Assembly (NCBI GenBank): GCA_030917815.1
Contig: JAUPTZ010000013.1
Location: 67,109-131,108, forward strand
Reading direction: 5' to 3'
Length of the DNA: 64,000 bases
Origin: Candidatus Babelota bacterium
Lineage (GTDB): Bacteria; Babelota; Babeliae; Babelales; JAUPTZ01
Shown here: piece by piece, positions 52,643-62,061 of the stretch
How positions within the stretch are numbered: position 1 is the stretch's first letter
Layout: each line of letters begins with the position of its first letter
The notes under the pieces: model-generated
The model's database searches: none
Told to the model about the DNA's origin: nothing
What the model saw: only the letters and a program-made list of their open reading frames with translations
Made by a program: the position numbers and the translations under genes

Positions 52643-55111
52643 ATGGATAATCTGTATTGTGCGCGTACGGCGCAAGAATTAATCAAGAAATTATGGCGCG
52701 ACGCTGCAGTAAATGCCTTTGATCCAAACGACGCTAACCGCCCTGTGTACAGCATTGATACGCCACCGCCGACCGTTTCTGGCAATCTCCATATTGGCCA
52801 TGTCTTCTCCTATACTCATACCGATTTCCTTGCTCGCTATCGCCGCATGCGTGGCTACAATGTCTTTTACCCCATGGGTTTTGATGACAATGGATTGCCC
52901 ACCGAGCGATATGTAGAAAAAAAGCATAAAACCAAAGCTCATGTTGTTGGCCGCTCCGCTTTTATCAAGCTCTGCCTTGAAGAAGTCGGCCATGCTCATG
53001 AAGCATTCGGCGCTCTCTGGCAAGAGCTTGGGCTCTCTATCGATTGGCGTTTTACCTACTCAACTATCTCAGATCTTGCCCGCCGTGTTGCTCAACAAAA
53101 TTTTCTCGACATGCTCACCAAGAATCAGGTCTATAGAACCGCAACGGCCGCACTCTACTGCACCACCTGCCAAACCTCGGTTGCGCAGGCCGAACTTGAT
53201 AGCATGGAATGCAAAACAACGTTTAACACGATTTTGTTCACCGACAAAGCAGGAACCACCTACCCTATTGCCACCACACGGCCGGAGTTATTACCGGCCT
53301 GTGTGGCGGTGCTGTATCATCCGGATGATGCCCGTTTCACCCACTTGGCTGGTCAAACGTTATCATCACCGTTCTTTAATACTTCGGTACCCTGCATAGC
53401 CGACGGTGACGTACTGCCCGACAAAGGGACCGGTCTCGTAATGTGCTGTACCTTTGGTGACCAAACCGACATTACCTGGTTTGAGCGGCACCAGCTGCCC
53501 CTTAAATCGGTTATGGATGAACGAGGCATCTGGCTCGAACACACTGGGCCAATGGCCGGACTTCGTGCACCGGAAGCCCGTGCCGCCATCATTACCACGC
53601 TAAAAGCCCATGGCCTCTTGATTGAAGAAAAACAGCTAGTCCATGCCGTAAACGTCCATGAACGCTGTAAGCAACCGATTGAATATCGAGTAATACCACA
53701 ATGGTTCGTACGTATCATGGAAAACAAAGAACTGTTCCTTGAAAACGGTGAAGCTATTGCCTGGTTTCCAAGCTTCATGCATTCTCGATACAAAGACTGG
53801 GTAACCAACCTTGGTTGGGACTGGTGTATCTCACGCCAACGTTTCTATGGTGTTCCGTTCCCGGTTTGGCACTGCCTTGACTGCAGCAAGGTTTTAACTG
53901 CACCAGAAAGCTGCTTACCGATTGACCCAACCGAAACAAATTTTCCTGGCGGCGCATGCTCTTGTGGCAGCACTAACCTTCGTGGCGAAACCGACGTCAT
54001 GGATACCTGGAATATCTCCTCACTGACGCCACAAATTAATATCGCAAATCTTATCGAGAAAGTTGGGTGCTCTTCAGTTACGCTACCCTTTTCACTTCGT
54101 CCGCAAGCGCATGACATTATTCGCACCTGGGCCTTTGATACCATTGTAAAGTCGACCTACGATGCCAATACCATTCCATGGCGCTCGATTGTAATCTCTG
54201 GGCACGTAACGCAAGGATCGGGCAAAATTTCTAAATCAACCGGCGGTGCCGCACTCACGCCACAATCACTCCTTGAATCGTTCTCACCCGATGCTATCCG
54301 CTACTGGGCCGGCAAGGCAAGCCCCGGGGTTGATACCGCCTTTAGTGAAGAACAAATTAAGATTGGGCTTCGCCTCCAAACCAAATTATGGAATGCGTTC
54401 CGTTTCATTGAGCAACAGGTACCGGCCAATGCTCGACGCCTCAAAGCGGAAAGGCCAAAAGATACTATTAACGCTTGGATTACCGATCGCTGCACACAGA
54501 CAACCTACGCCTACTCGCTCTATTTTGAAGCGGCCGAGTATGCACGGGCACTTGATAGCGTTGATCAGTACTTTTGGCACGATTTCTGCGATAACTACCT
54601 AGAGCTCATCAAAGATCGGTTCTTTAACCCGCACAAATATACGGCTGCTGAACTTACCGCCACGCACGAAACACTTTACACGGTTGGCTACCACATCTTG
54701 CAGCTCTATGCACCGTTCATTCCGTTCGTGACCGACTATCTCTACCAGCAGCTTTATCGTACCCCTGAAGGCTCTGCCAGTATCCATACGACGCAGATCA
54801 CCGTGCCAACCGCTGCACCAGAGCGAGAAACCGCCACCGAGCAGGTTATTGCACAGATATTGCATATCGTTGGGGAAGTGCGCCGTCAAAAGTCGGAAAA
54901 TCATGTATCACTCAAAACACCACTCAGCTCACTAACCTTAATCGTTGCAGCAACTGAGGCGCAGACAACGCTTATGGCAGAATCGGCCACTATCACAGGC
55001 ATCACCAAAGCACAGGCGATGGATGTGCAGATTAAGGAAAGCCATCCTGGCCACCTCTGTGGCGTATCCATGGTGCTTGCGCCACAAGATGCAGTCGAGA
55101 AAACATCGTGA
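52643..55111 (+). CDS. valS: Valyl-tRNA synthetase, Rickettsia/archaeal-like form
   Basis: 822 aa. HIGH equivalent GNLHIGHVFSYTHTDFLAR, then YPMGFDDNGLPTERYVEK; editing domain with TTRPELLPACVAV; KMSKS equivalent GKISKSTGG; anticodon domain to the end. No long C-terminal coiled coil of the E. coli type is visible. The FDDNGLPTE stretch and shorter length recall the archaeal-like ValS reported for Rickettsia, which is a clue on lineage or transfer. Overlaps ybeY by GTGA. Confidence 0.93.
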   Translation: MDNLYCARTAQELIKKLWRDAAVNAFDPNDANRPVYSIDTPPPTVSGNLHIGHVFSYTHTDFLARYRRMRGYNVFYPMGFDDNGLPTERYVEKKHKTKAHVVGRSAFIKLCLEEVGHAHEAFGALWQELGLSIDWRFTYSTISDLARRVAQQNFLDMLTKNQVYRTATAALYCTTCQTSVAQAELDSMECKTTFNTILFTDKAGTTYPIATTRPELLPACVAVLYHPDDARFTHLAGQTLSSPFFNTSVPCIADGDVLPDKGTGLVMCCTFGDQTDITWFERHQLPLKSVMDERGIWLEHTGPMAGLRAPEARAAIITTLKAHGLLIEEKQLVHAVNVHERCKQPIEYRVIPQWFVRIMENKELFLENGEAIAWFPSFMHSRYKDWVTNLGWDWCISRQRFYGVPFPVWHCLDCSKVLTAPESCLPIDPTETNFPGGACSCGSTNLRGETDVMDTWNISSLTPQINIANLIEKVGCSSVTLPFSLRPQAHDIIRTWAFDTIVKSTYDANTIPWRSIVISGHVTQGSGKISKSTGGAALTPQSLLESFSPDAIRYWAGKASPGVDTAFSEEQIKIGLRLQTKLWNAFRFIEQQVPANARRLKAERPKDTINAWITDRCTQTTYAYSLYFEAAEYARALDSVDQYFWHDFCDNYLELIKDRFFNPHKYTAAELTATHETLYTVGYHILQLYAPFIPFVTDYLYQQLYRTPEGSASIHTTQITVPTAAPERETATEQVIAQILHIVGEVRRQKSENHVSLKTPLSSLTLIVAATEAQTTLMAESATITGITKAQAMDVQIKESHPGHLCGVSMVLAPQDAVEKTS

Positions 55112-55584
55112 TAACGATTACCAATGCGCAACGGAAGTATGCGATCGATGTACCAATGCTCAAAGCGGCAGCTACGGCAATGTTGGCCGAGCTAGAGTAC
55201 TCAGATTTTGATGTCGGTATTTTGATCTGCAACGGTGAGCGCATGGCCGAATACAATAGCGGCTATAGAGGTAAAGAAGGCCCCACCGATATTCTCTCCT
55301 TTCCCTACCACGACACACTCAAGGCAGGAGAACGTATTGAGGCTGAATCACCGGAAGATAAGAATATTGGCGACATTATTCTCTGCCCAGAGATTATTGA
55401 GAAAAAACGGCATGACTGGAACCGTTCTTTTGATGATCAATGCATAGTTCTTTTGGCCCACGGGATTGCTCATTTATTAGGGCATGACCATGAGATGGAT
55501 GAAGAGTATGTAGTGATGCAGGCACTGGAAGATAAGCTCTTATCGGCAGCGCACAAAGTCTCAAAGGGGCTCGCAGACTGTTGA
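55108..55584 (+). CDS. ybeY: Endoribonuclease / rRNA maturation factor YbeY
   Basis: 158 aa. Zinc-binding signature LLAHGIAHLLGHDHEMD (three His), and the upstream GKEGPTDILSFPY match YbeY closely. It processes 16S rRNA 3' ends and helps ribosome quality control. The GTG start overlaps the valS TGA, so it is translationally coupled to the synthetase gene. Confidence 0.94.
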   Translation: MITITNAQRKYAIDVPMLKAAATAMLAELEYSDFDVGILICNGERMAEYNSGYRGKEGPTDILSFPYHDTLKAGERIEAESPEDKNIGDIILCPEIIEKKRHDWNRSFDDQCIVLLAHGIAHLLGHDHEMDEEYVVMQALEDKLLSAAHKVSKGLADC

Positions 55585-55644
55585 GCGGAATCAAATTCTA
55601 CGCTACACTACCCCCCCCACAAAAGGGTATAAATAGGGGGTTTT

Positions 55645-56331
55645 ATGAAGCGTTTTGGTATGCATATTCTACTTTTAGGGCTGGCGGTAAGCCCAGCAGC
55701 GTATGGGTCTGACAGCGACGTTGAATCAGTAGCGAGTTCGACATCGGCCTCCGATGCCAAGCCGAAAATGCGCGAAGAAACGCGCCCATCGAGAGATCCT
55801 CGCTGTATCCCCAATCCTTTCTTAGATCGAGAGCTCCGCAAAAGGACCCAAGATCGACGACGCCACAGAAGAAAAATGAGTAGAGCCCCTGAAGAGATCA
55901 CTACAGTGGCCGAAGCGGTAGATGCTGCCAATCAAAAAATTGCCTCTATTCTTTCAAGCATAAGAACGCATAGTTCCACTCGTGGCATTAACCATGATGA
56001 AGCATTCCTGGAACTCTTAACACCCTATATGGAACCATTAATCGAGCAAGCACAACGAGAAGCCGACACCCTTGGCATCGCTAATGATATGCAACTACGA
56101 TTAACGCATGTCGTAGAATGCCTCTTTAACTCGGAACAATTCAGAAAAAATTATCCTCTCTTAGCTCTCTTCATCCCGGCAAGCTGCCTTCTTCTAGACG
56201 AAGGCCTACACTATAGTCCGGAGCTTAAAGCAAAAATACAGGCCCACGTTGGCACGCACCGCCTCGAAGAGCCACTTGAAAGCCTCGAGGCTCTCTTTCC
56301 AGGAACTACCGTCGGCTTGAAGAATGACTAG
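55645..56331 (+). CDS. Secreted protein, unknown
   Basis: 228 aa. Signal peptide (MKRFGMHILLLGLAVSPAAYG), an acidic/Ser stretch (SDSDVESVASSTSASD), a strongly basic segment (RKRTQDRRRHRRK), then helical. No family recognised. The MKRxG...SD start resembles that of the 57246 gene, so the two may be distant paralogues. Confidence 0.55.
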   Translation: MKRFGMHILLLGLAVSPAAYGSDSDVESVASSTSASDAKPKMREETRPSRDPRCIPNPFLDRELRKRTQDRRRHRRKMSRAPEEITTVAEAVDAANQKIASILSSIRTHSSTRGINHDEAFLELLTPYMEPLIEQAQREADTLGIANDMQLRLTHVVECLFNSEQFRKNYPLLALFIPASCLLLDEGLHYSPELKAKIQAHVGTHRLEEPLESLEALFPGTTVGLKND

Positions 56332-56406
56332 CCCCCTTGCCTTTTCTGTCAGTTCTATTATTCTCTATGCCAGACGCGAATAATACCGATTTCTAGCAGG
56401 TTTTTT

Positions 56407-56529
56407 ATGAATGACCTATATCAGTCTAATTATCAAAACACTATCTACACGCCGATCTATCTACCGGCCATTGTCTTCTACGATGAAGAAAATGATGAGG
56501 AGCAAGGTCCAGAAGTCGCCGAAGCTTAA
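56407..56529 (+). CDS. Possible 40-aa acidic ORF
   Basis: Too short for the track. ATG 56407, ten bases after AGCAGG, encodes a Tyr-rich start and a very acidic tail (YDEENDEEQGPEVAEA). No hydrophobic segment or known motif. It lies between two secreted-protein genes, on the same strand. Confidence 0.3.
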   Translation: MNDLYQSNYQNTIYTPIYLPAIVFYDEENDEEQGPEVAEA

Positions 56530-56554
56530 TCTTAAAACCCTGGGGGGGGATTCT

Positions 56555-57175
56555 ATGAAGCGCTATGCCTATCTCGTACTCATGCTCTGTCTAGGCACAA
56601 GCATCAAATGTTCGGATACAGTGCCGCAGGCTATTTTCTTGGACGACAACATCGATAGGTTCAAAGGAAAGGTCGCCGAAGGCATGAATATTCATGCATT
56701 ATTTTATGGGCAAGATAGCTATTTTGAACCACTTATCAGCACCGCCACCCGATTTGGTGCGGTAAAAATTATTTCCTATATAATTGAACAAGATAAAGCT
56801 CTTTTAACGGCACGTGATGAAATAGGAAGAATGCCACTTCATCACGCGGCAGCAAGCAATAGGCTTGAGGCAGCGACCACTCTTATAGAGCTTGGTGCAC
56901 TAACAACCGATACCGATTATGCCGGCAACCTTCCGGTACACTGGGCGCAAATCCAAACTCCCTACTACAAAGCCATAGGTATTAAAGATAGCATCAAAAG
57001 GAATGCAGCGCTTATTACACTGCTCTCAATGATCCCAGAAGATGCCATCACTCCACCTTACATGGTTATTGCCTTTCCGGCACACATGAGGCTATTCCCA
57101 GCGCTGCAACAGTGCACCCTCGCAGGAGTAATTCGCACGCGGCCAGCCTGCCTTAGCTACGCAACTGCATCTTGA
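56555..57175 (+). CDS. Small exported ankyrin-repeat protein
   Basis: About 206 aa from ATG 56555, which follows GGGGGGGATTCT; the track start at 56411 runs through unrelated sequence. Signal peptide (MKRYAYLVLMLCLGTSIKC), then ankyrin-like repeats (PLISTATRFGAVKIISYIIEQDKALLTARDEIG, RMPLHHAAASNRLEAATTLIELGA, NLPVHWAQIQ). No other domain. Shares the signal and ankyrin architecture with the 17685 gene. Confidence 0.68.
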   Translation: MKRYAYLVLMLCLGTSIKCSDTVPQAIFLDDNIDRFKGKVAEGMNIHALFYGQDSYFEPLISTATRFGAVKIISYIIEQDKALLTARDEIGRMPLHHAAASNRLEAATTLIELGALTTDTDYAGNLPVHWAQIQTPYYKAIGIKDSIKRNAALITLLSMIPEDAITPPYMVIAFPAHMRLFPALQQCTLAGVIRTRPACLSYATAS

Positions 57176-57245
57176 TAGTTCAAGACAGCTCTCTCAATTT
57201 TAAGTATACTTGCCACGCACAATCATCTTACAGAAAGAAGCACAC

Positions 57246-57857
57246 ATGAAACGTTTGGGGCTACTCCTTTTACTCTGCTGCATTATACCGCTAACCGCTG
57301 TATGTTCTGATGATGATTCTGGTTATGGAAGCGATTCTTCCTACCCCTACTACGAACCGGTAGATGATCTATTTTCCGACTCTAGTACCCAATCAATCGA
57401 TGCCCAAAGAACCCTATTCCCTACCAATGCTCAAAAGATATTACGTGAGTTCGATACAGAAGAAAAAAGCCTTAGCGAATTCCTCTTCAATGCATTCTCA
57501 AGAGAGGGTCTGTCACTAGAAGAGACCAAGCAATTACTCGTCATGCTTATCTACGACTGGGTCACCGCCGATGAAGCTATACACGTACCAGAGCCTACCG
57601 AATATACACGCAACATAGAGCGCTGTACCAACCACTATCAATTAAATGGCTGGCTACTAACGCGCTTTAGTTTCATACTTACCAATGAGTTCTTTGAACT
57701 TTTTTATCCAACAACAGCCATTGTCCCAATGGTGCCGCTGCAGCTCTCCTCAACACCCTGCTTAGATGATGCATACGAATCACCCGATGAACAGTCATAC
57801 GACCAGGTTCTACCAACTTTTACGCAAGATCTTATTTGCCAGATGCACCGGCGCTAG
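57246..57857 (+). CDS. Secreted protein, unknown
   Basis: About 203 aa from ATG 57246 (SD CAGAAAGAAG). Signal peptide (MKRLGLLLLLCCIIPLTAVCS), then an acidic Ser/Tyr-rich stretch (DDDSGYGSDSSYPYYEP) and a mostly helical remainder. No family recognised. Its last 26 bp overlap the end of the MCE gene on the other strand. Confidence 0.5.
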   Translation: MKRLGLLLLLCCIIPLTAVCSDDDSGYGSDSSYPYYEPVDDLFSDSSTQSIDAQRTLFPTNAQKILREFDTEEKSLSEFLFNAFSREGLSLEETKQLLVMLIYDWVTADEAIHVPEPTEYTRNIERCTNHYQLNGWLLTRFSFILTNEFFELFYPTTAIVPMVPLQLSSTPCLDDAYESPDEQSYDQVLPTFTQDLICQMHRR

Positions 57858-59388
57858 AAATCAACGACAAGAAATACTTAAGGTCGGAATCGGAAAAGCG
57901 TAAGCCAAAGCCTACAAACGGACTGGCATTGCTACGACTTACAATGTCATCGATACCAAAGCAGGTATAGATATTGCGCATAAACATTACTTTATTGATC
58001 CACTTGATATGCATACGGTTATCATCTAAACGTTTGATGCCTTGGAAGTCATAAGCCTCTAAGGTTGTCATCCAATGGATCATATCGGTATTCAGCGGTA
58101 CGTAATAATCGATACCACCACCAAACACTCCCTCAATCAAACCAACTCGAAGCACCAAGCGGTCAAAGCGCTTACAGAATTGAGCACTAAAGTTATAGGT
58201 ATTCTTGCGCCGTACTACGCGCTCAACCGTATCGGCAAACTTAAGCTGGTCATGCAACGAATCAAGTCCTGCCGTTGCAATACGATCGCCATAACTATCT
58301 TTACGCACAATATTCTCTACCGTGCGATCAATGGTACCGTAATCATCACTACAAATTTGAATGCGCCAGAAATAATCATGCGATGGGCGAATGGTTAGAT
58401 CAAGAAATCCTTTATTGCGAGAATACTTAAAAAGAGTCTCGCTATGCATATCAAGATAGATTTGCAGCGATTCAATACGGCTTACATACTCTTTTAAGCC
58501 ATGGATTGTCTTCTTTAAATCGGCGTAGGTCTCGTCTTCATTGATCAACTTACCAACAACACCCTTGCCATTATTAATCTTTTCCAGCACTTGCTCCGCT
58601 TCACGAAAGCCTTCTTTTGCTTGCACGGCAGCCTCTTGAACCGCCTCAAAGGTTGGACCGGCCTTTACAATTTCAGGGATAACTTTTGCCCGAATATCGG
58701 CGGCCGTTGCATCAATGGCGCGCGTAACCTTTGGCACGCCGGTACGCAATTCACGCATCGTCTCGTCAAGGTTGTCAATGGTAGTACTGATGATCGACTC
58801 CTTCTTACTCACTATCCGATCAACCGCATCGGAAAGATGCGCAATGTTTTCAGCAGCTTCTGAAGCATTCCGCAAGGTATTTTCCAACTGCTGGCGCCCT
58901 TCACGCGAAGAGAATACGGTCTTAAAGGAATAGGCCACATCACTCACGTTTTGCGCAATATCACGACATTGATCGATCAAGTCACCAACACTAGTCGTTG
59001 ATTTACCGGGCATGGCAAGCGTTGTTCCCGGTGCCAAAATACCGGTGGAGAAATCACCCGCATCAAGCTCCACGATCTTGCCACCGAGCAACGTTTCTTG
59101 CTGTATCATCGCATAGGCGTTCAGTGCCAGCTTGTTAGCTTTGAGTATCTTCATGTGAACTTCGGCCTTACCACCTTCACGAAGGTAAATTGCCTCAACA
59201 TAGCCAACTCGTACGCCGGAGGTTTTTATCGCTGCCTTCTGTTCAAGTCCCCCGGTATCATCAAAAAAGCTGATATAGGTATCATAATTTTTTTGGTCGA
59301 TGCGCAATGCACCAATATTAAAGCTTAAGTATAAAAATACCAGCACAGCGCCGATAACAAATATACCAACCCGCGTCTCTGTTCTCAC
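57832..59388 (-). CDS. MCE/MlaD-family lipid-binding protein
   Basis: About 518 aa. One N-terminal TM (VGIFVIGAVLVFLYLSFN) then the MCE domain (YDTYISFFDDTGGLEQKAAIKTSGVRVGYVEAIYL, LALNAYAMIQQETLLGGKIVELD). A helical coil region follows (about 150-320) and a C-terminal beta-rich part (PSHDYFWRIQI, VGFGLRFSDSDLKY) that could be a barrel-like domain. Family role: phospholipid movement between membranes with an ABC partner, not in the window. I choose GTG 59388 after AAAGG over the TTG at 59415. It follows gspK. Confidence 0.85.
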   Translation of the reverse strand: MRTETRVGIFVIGAVLVFLYLSFNIGALRIDQKNYDTYISFFDDTGGLEQKAAIKTSGVRVGYVEAIYLREGGKAEVHMKILKANKLALNAYAMIQQETLLGGKIVELDAGDFSTGILAPGTTLAMPGKSTTSVGDLIDQCRDIAQNVSDVAYSFKTVFSSREGRQQLENTLRNASEAAENIAHLSDAVDRIVSKKESIISTTIDNLDETMRELRTGVPKVTRAIDATAADIRAKVIPEIVKAGPTFEAVQEAAVQAKEGFREAEQVLEKINNGKGVVGKLINEDETYADLKKTIHGLKEYVSRIESLQIYLDMHSETLFKYSRNKGFLDLTIRPSHDYFWRIQICSDDYGTIDRTVENIVRKDSYGDRIATAGLDSLHDQLKFADTVERVVRRKNTYNFSAQFCKRFDRLVLRVGLIEGVFGGGIDYYVPLNTDMIHWMTTLEAYDFQGIKRLDDNRMHIKWINKVMFMRNIYTCFGIDDIVSRSNASPFVGFGLRFSDSDLKYFLSLISSAGASGK

Positions 59389-59405
59389 TACCGTACCTTT
59401 CTCTC

Positions 59406-60647
59406 TTACAACCAATACAATCTACGGATTGCAAACAGTGGTTGTACATCCTTCTTCTTTTTTTGCTCTTGCCCACGCTTCTCAACCGCTTGAACAGGTG
59501 GCGCCACACGCTCGACTATTGCAAGAATTTGTTGTGTTACCCCAGCAACTGTCGCACAAGATAGCACAGAATAAAAACGCGGCTCAACTTCCAGCGAAAA
59601 GAGAGCATTAAAATCCCCGGTAAGCTTCGGTTTCGTCTCGTAAAGCACTCCCAAATTCTTCCACAGCTCATCACCCTTACTACTTTTTATCTTTTCATAG
59701 TTTTCAGCAAGCTGCTTATACTGGTCCTTACGACTCGTTGCATCATTAGCCTGAGGACCGCGCACCGTACATAGTAAGCACAACGCATTCGTTAAAAACA
59801 GCGGATTCATGGTTGATGACTGTGACCAAAAGGTAAACATATCTTGCAATGCATAGGTGGCCGGCACCGGCTTATCTTTCTTAACTCGTGGCAATTCTTG
59901 TGGTTGATACCACAATTCTAACTTAGCCTGCTGCGCAAACAGCAAGAGACCTGAAATCTCTTGCATCTTTGTAGCACGTTGCTTCAGTGCAGCGGTCAAT
60001 TTCGTAGCAAATTCACCGGCCGCCATTTTTTTCTTTGGAATAAACTCTTTAAAAAGCTGCTTCATTTGGGCCGTCAAATCACGGGCCGGCTCGTCAAAAA
60101 CAGAACCAAACGGAATTTTACCCTCCTCAACCGTAATACACACCTGAATCTTGGCATCTATACCATCAATTTTGTCGGTCAGCTCAAACGTTTGCCAACG
60201 ACCAAGATGAGGTAATACCGTAGTAATAAATGTTTTAAAGGAGAATTTGTTCTTTGTCTGCTTCCCCTGCGACGCTTGCTGATCGGCCGATGGCTGAACT
60301 CCAGCCGCTTTATCTTTTTTATTCTCTTCAGGATAACATTGATCCAGTTGTGCGGTGGCAATAGAAAGTCCACCATACGCAAACATCTTTACTTGCTCAC
60401 GAATGACCATGCGAGAGGTAAACATAATGCCTACCGATACACTCTTCATAAGCTGCTGCGTTAAGACGGTAATAATACCCATACTGAGTAGAGAGAAGAT
60501 AAGAACAGCACCGGCCTTAGTAGTATACTGGATTGCCACGTCACTCCGTTCCTCGCAATGACAGGCTAATCCCCTGGTGCAAACGTGCGATCGCGCGTCA
60601 TTGCGAGGAGTAAAACGACGAAGCAATCCAGATAAAATCTTTATCAC
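59406..60647 (-). CDS. gspK: GspK-like minor pseudopilin carrying an inserted repeat in its leader
   Basis: 413 aa. After the leader comes KAG-AVLIFSLLSMGIITVLTQQL, a prepilin helix cut after Gly and lacking Glu+5, as in GspK; the rest is a large soluble domain. GTG 60647 overlaps the gspJ TGA, supporting that start. Codons 6-39 encode a palindromic element (LRRFTPRND and HCEERSDVAIQ). Without it the leader would be a short MIKIL-YTTKAG, typical of pseudopilins. GspK caps the pseudopilus tip. GspK is assigned by position, helix type and size. Confidence 0.7.
   Translation of the reverse strand: MIKILSGLLRRFTPRNDARSHVCTRGLACHCEERSDVAIQYTTKAGAVLIFSLLSMGIITVLTQQLMKSVSVGIMFTSRMVIREQVKMFAYGGLSIATAQLDQCYPEENKKDKAAGVQPSADQQASQGKQTKNKFSFKTFITTVLPHLGRWQTFELTDKIDGIDAKIQVCITVEEGKIPFGSVFDEPARDLTAQMKQLFKEFIPKKKMAAGEFATKLTAALKQRATKMQEISGLLLFAQQAKLELWYQPQELPRVKKDKPVPATYALQDMFTFWSQSSTMNPLFLTNALCLLCTVRGPQANDATSRKDQYKQLAENYEKIKSSKGDELWKNLGVLYETKPKLTGDFNALFSLEVEPRFYSVLSCATVAGVTQQILAIVERVAPPVQAVEKRGQEQKKKKDVQPLFAIRRLYWL
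60528..60631 (-). mobile_element. 104-bp palindromic element inside gspK
   Basis: Ends are perfect: CTGGATTGC ... GCAATCCAG; inner inverted repeats are CCTCGCAATGACG and TGTCATTGCGAGG. In frame with the gene and without stops, it adds about 34-35 codons between the start and the prepilin helix. Same core as at 1898-2186, and the widely seen CGTCATTGCGAG repeat type, like Rickettsia palindromic elements. Confidence 0.8.
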
Positions 60648-61660
60648 TTGCTCTCCCCCTCAACAGCCACTTCATGCCCAGCCTCAACCGGTGGTGTCAC
60701 TGGCGCAACCGCCTCTTTTTTCTCACCTTCCTTTTTCACTGGCTTGGCATCTGCTTTTACAAATATAGGAAATGTCGAAGTAAATGAGTAAGAACGATGA
60801 AGCTCAGCATCCCACAACTCGATATGCGTAGCAAACAACTCAGGAAGAACGGTTTTACTCAACTCTTTTTCTTCTTTCTCGCCCCACGTGAATGTCTTAA
60901 CCGGCTCGGCTTTTTCTTCGCTCTCTCGGGTTGCCACCGGCGCCATCATGCCGGCAGTACCACTCTTTTCCGGCGCACGCTTTTCGTAAGAGGCTTCAAG
61001 GGAAAATTGCTTAATATGATCGGCCACAACGCATCGAGAGATTTTTTTAGTTTTCTTATCCTCTTCTTCTTTGAATAGAACATTTTCCAGTTCATCGGTT
61101 TGCATGCGATAGAGTGTGTAAGCACTTTTTTGCGGCGTACTGAGTTTTTTATCAAACACTAACTCGTACCCAACGCGCACAGACCGCTCATGCTCTTGCT
61201 CATAGACTTCAAGCGGTGTGGTACTAATAAAAGTAAATTTTTTTGTTTGCTGCCATTTTTTACCACCAACTTTATAGGCGCTATCATCAAACGCTTCAAG
61301 AGTGCAGGAAGGCACATGTTTATCTTTTTCTTTTTTCTTCGCATCATCGATCGACTTTTCTTCAGTCGCTGCACGCTCAACCGTATACCCAGCCTCGCCC
61401 TCTTTTCCCCCTTCTTTTTTCTTCTCTGGCCGCGCTGGCGCATACTTAACCGGCTTTTGATATACCATTGCCGCCGTAACATCACGCTCAAGCTGGTTGT
61501 AGAGCAGTGCTACTTGTCGATTCACCACAAGTAAGCTCTGCGCCTCACGAAGCAGCCTTGCCGCGTTACGGTTTGCTTGTACGAGGCCAAGCATGATAAC
61601 AGCCGATAGCGCAAGAGCAACCATCAGTTCAATTAAACTGAATGCGGGACGTACAATCAT
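60644..61660 (-). CDS. gspJ: GspJ-like minor pseudopilin
   Basis: About 338 aa from ATG 61660, which forms ATGA with the gspI stop. Type IV pilin start MIVRPAFSLIELMVALALSAVIML (Glu+5 kept; the residue before the helix is Ala rather than Gly). A Lys/Glu-rich charged stretch (about 95-135) is unusual for GspJ. The tail has a proline/glutamate linker. The soluble domain ends in an AHIELWDAELHRSYSF-like strand. A GTGA overlap links it to gspK. Confidence 0.75.
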   Translation of the reverse strand: MIVRPAFSLIELMVALALSAVIMLGLVQANRNAARLLREAQSLLVVNRQVALLYNQLERDVTAAMVYQKPVKYAPARPEKKKEGGKEGEAGYTVERAATEEKSIDDAKKKEKDKHVPSCTLEAFDDSAYKVGGKKWQQTKKFTFISTTPLEVYEQEHERSVRVGYELVFDKKLSTPQKSAYTLYRMQTDELENVLFKEEEDKKTKKISRCVVADHIKQFSLEASYEKRAPEKSGTAGMMAPVATRESEEKAEPVKTFTWGEKEEKELSKTVLPELFATHIELWDAELHRSYSFTSTFPIFVKADAKPVKKEGEKKEAVAPVTPPVEAGHEVAVEGESK

Positions 61661-62061
61661 GATTCCCCGCTCTCTTTCGCCCCGCCCCGAGGCGCAATTG
61701 CAAACAAGTTCAATGTCCGCGTCGAAGTTCCTCGAGCCCATTTAGCGGTCGCTTTTAAATAATGTAGTTGCTTTGCATAAGGCGCCAATGCCGATTTCTT
61801 GTTAATTTCAACCGGCTCAATAACCATATGCATCGGTGGCTCTTCAAATTTTTGTGAAGTTTTACGCGCATCGGACGGATTGAGATACATCTTGTACAAG
61901 AATTTTTTAATCACATACACCCGATCAATGTCTTCACGACTCTGCCATACACGAATCATCGAACGAACCTGCAATTCGGACAATACAAACATCGAAGAAG
62001 AAAGAATAAAAAGTGAAACCATCACCTCCATCAACGTAAAACCGGTGCGCAGCCGTTTCAT
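61657..62061 (-). CDS. gspI: GspI-like minor pseudopilin
   Basis: 134 aa. Prepilin start MKRLRTGFTLMEVMVSLFILSSSMF with Gly before the cleavage Phe and Glu+5. Short soluble domain with many basic residues. Overlaps the gspH stop and the gspJ start by ATGA. GspI assigned by size and position. Confidence 0.75.
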   Translation of the reverse strand: MKRLRTGFTLMEVMVSLFILSSSMFVLSELQVRSMIRVWQSREDIDRVYVIKKFLYKMYLNPSDARKTSQKFEEPPMHMVIEPVEINKKSALAPYAKQLHYLKATAKWARGTSTRTLNLFAIAPRGGAKESGES

